A stretch of DNA of 64,000 nt from Mugil cephalus. Lineage: Eukaryota; Chordata; Actinopteri; Mugiliformes; Mugilidae. The stretch is from NCBI RefSeq assembly GCF_022458985.1, contig NC_061790.1, positions 17,650,397-17,714,396 on the forward strand, in the 5' to 3' direction. The notes below the pieces were generated by a model. That model searched no databases and was not told the origin of the DNA. It saw only the letters and a program-made list of their open reading frames with translations. Both the position numbers and the translations under genes were made by a program. Positions 63,564 through 64,000 of the stretch are shown here, piece after piece; the first letter of the stretch is position 1, and each line of letters opens with the position of its first letter.

Positions 63564-64000
63564 CCTGACTAGAGTAAATACAGCAAACACAATCACATTT
63601 CATTATTAGATTAGAAACATGTGCATTTATATATTGTGTGGGGGGGAAACCTGTGATCATTTTTAAAACTACACATTGTGGTGATTTCTTATTTGCAACA
63701 CTACCAGGAAGAACAGATACCTTAGTTTTTACCCTTATAGACTTTAAAAACATCAGTGACAGCTACACATACTTAAGGACAGACTTAATAGATGTGGCTC
63801 AGGACTGACATCAGGATGGTTAGTTAAGCAGAATTGTCGTTTTTGGGGGGTAAAATGCTGCAATACTAAAAAAAAAAAAGCAAAATATTCTTACACAGTG
63901 CTTTAGACAAACAGTGTATCACTGAATTAACCCTTGGGGAAATTAGCGGGGGGAAAAAAATCCAGGGCCTCTACATGCTAATGATTGGCAGCAACATTGA

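Larger units (their letters stand above)
53196..64000. repeat. Segmental tandem duplication, copy B
   Basis: Direct repeat of 33415-46000, continuing past the right window edge. The offset is 18070 bp at the 5' end of the receptor genes and 19616 bp at their 3' ends. The difference is explained mainly by the exchange of the 3.2-kb mucin region for about 1.7 kb of other DNA. Confidence 0.92.

Noticed and set aside
1..64000. CRISPR arrays, rRNA, tRNA genes, bacterial operons or viral genomes
   Set aside because: Regular repeats here are mucin coding repeats, microsatellites or a minisatellite; no spacer-repeat array is present. The tRNA-like sequences are SINE heads. No retroviral or other viral coding region was recognised.

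Overview
The window is nuclear DNA from a ray-finned (teleost) fish. Genes are split into many small exons by GT-AG introns. Intergenic DNA is full of fish-type repeats: Tc1/mariner, hAT, L2-, CR1/Rex1- and L1/Tx1-type LINEs, tRNA-derived SINEs and microsatellites. The gene content matches the vertebrate MEP1A-ADGRF neighbourhood (in human, MEP1A lies beside ADGRF5 and ADGRF1 on 6p12). All gene models here were assembled by hand from splice sites and reading phase; there was no transcript evidence.

Layout. (1) 1-1139, plus strand: 3' end of a meprin metalloprotease gene that stops right after the MATH domain, with no EGF or membrane anchor. (2) 1.48-2.38 kb: decayed Tc1 transposon. (3) 3007-11386, plus strand: a complete 14-exon meprin gene, predicted 704 aa (propeptide, astacin protease, MAM, MATH, EGF, TM). 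(4) 13717-24405, minus strand, tail to tail with the meprin gene: an adhesion GPCR of subfamily F, 16 exons, predicted 1004 aa (cysteine-rich, SEA, Ig-like, HRM-like, GAIN/GPS, 7TM). (5) 24.4-33.4 kb: repeat-rich intergenic DNA with a relic of another ADGRF 3' end near 29.1 kb. (6) 35226-45493, minus strand: a second ADGRF gene with the same architecture plus one 2849-bp exon that adds about 920 Thr-rich, N-glycosylation-dense residues (a mucin-like stalk); predicted about 1977 aa. (7) 46.0-53.2 kb: repeat-rich spacer. (8) 54842-63563, minus strand: a tandem copy of gene 6. It has lost the mucin exon (replaced by about 1.7 kb of unrelated DNA) and carries a 17-bp frameshifting insertion in an Ig-like exon, while its 7TM exon is intact. 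The duplicated block runs off the right edge.

Function. Meprins are secreted or membrane astacins of epithelia that shed surface proteins and mucins. ADGRF receptors are self-cleaving (GAIN/GPS) epithelial receptors activated by a tethered peptide. The locus therefore pairs cell-surface proteases with large glycosylated receptors. Any direct protease-receptor relation is inference. The most unusual object is the adhesion GPCR with a tandem-repeat mucin stalk, together with its mucin-less, frameshifted duplicate.
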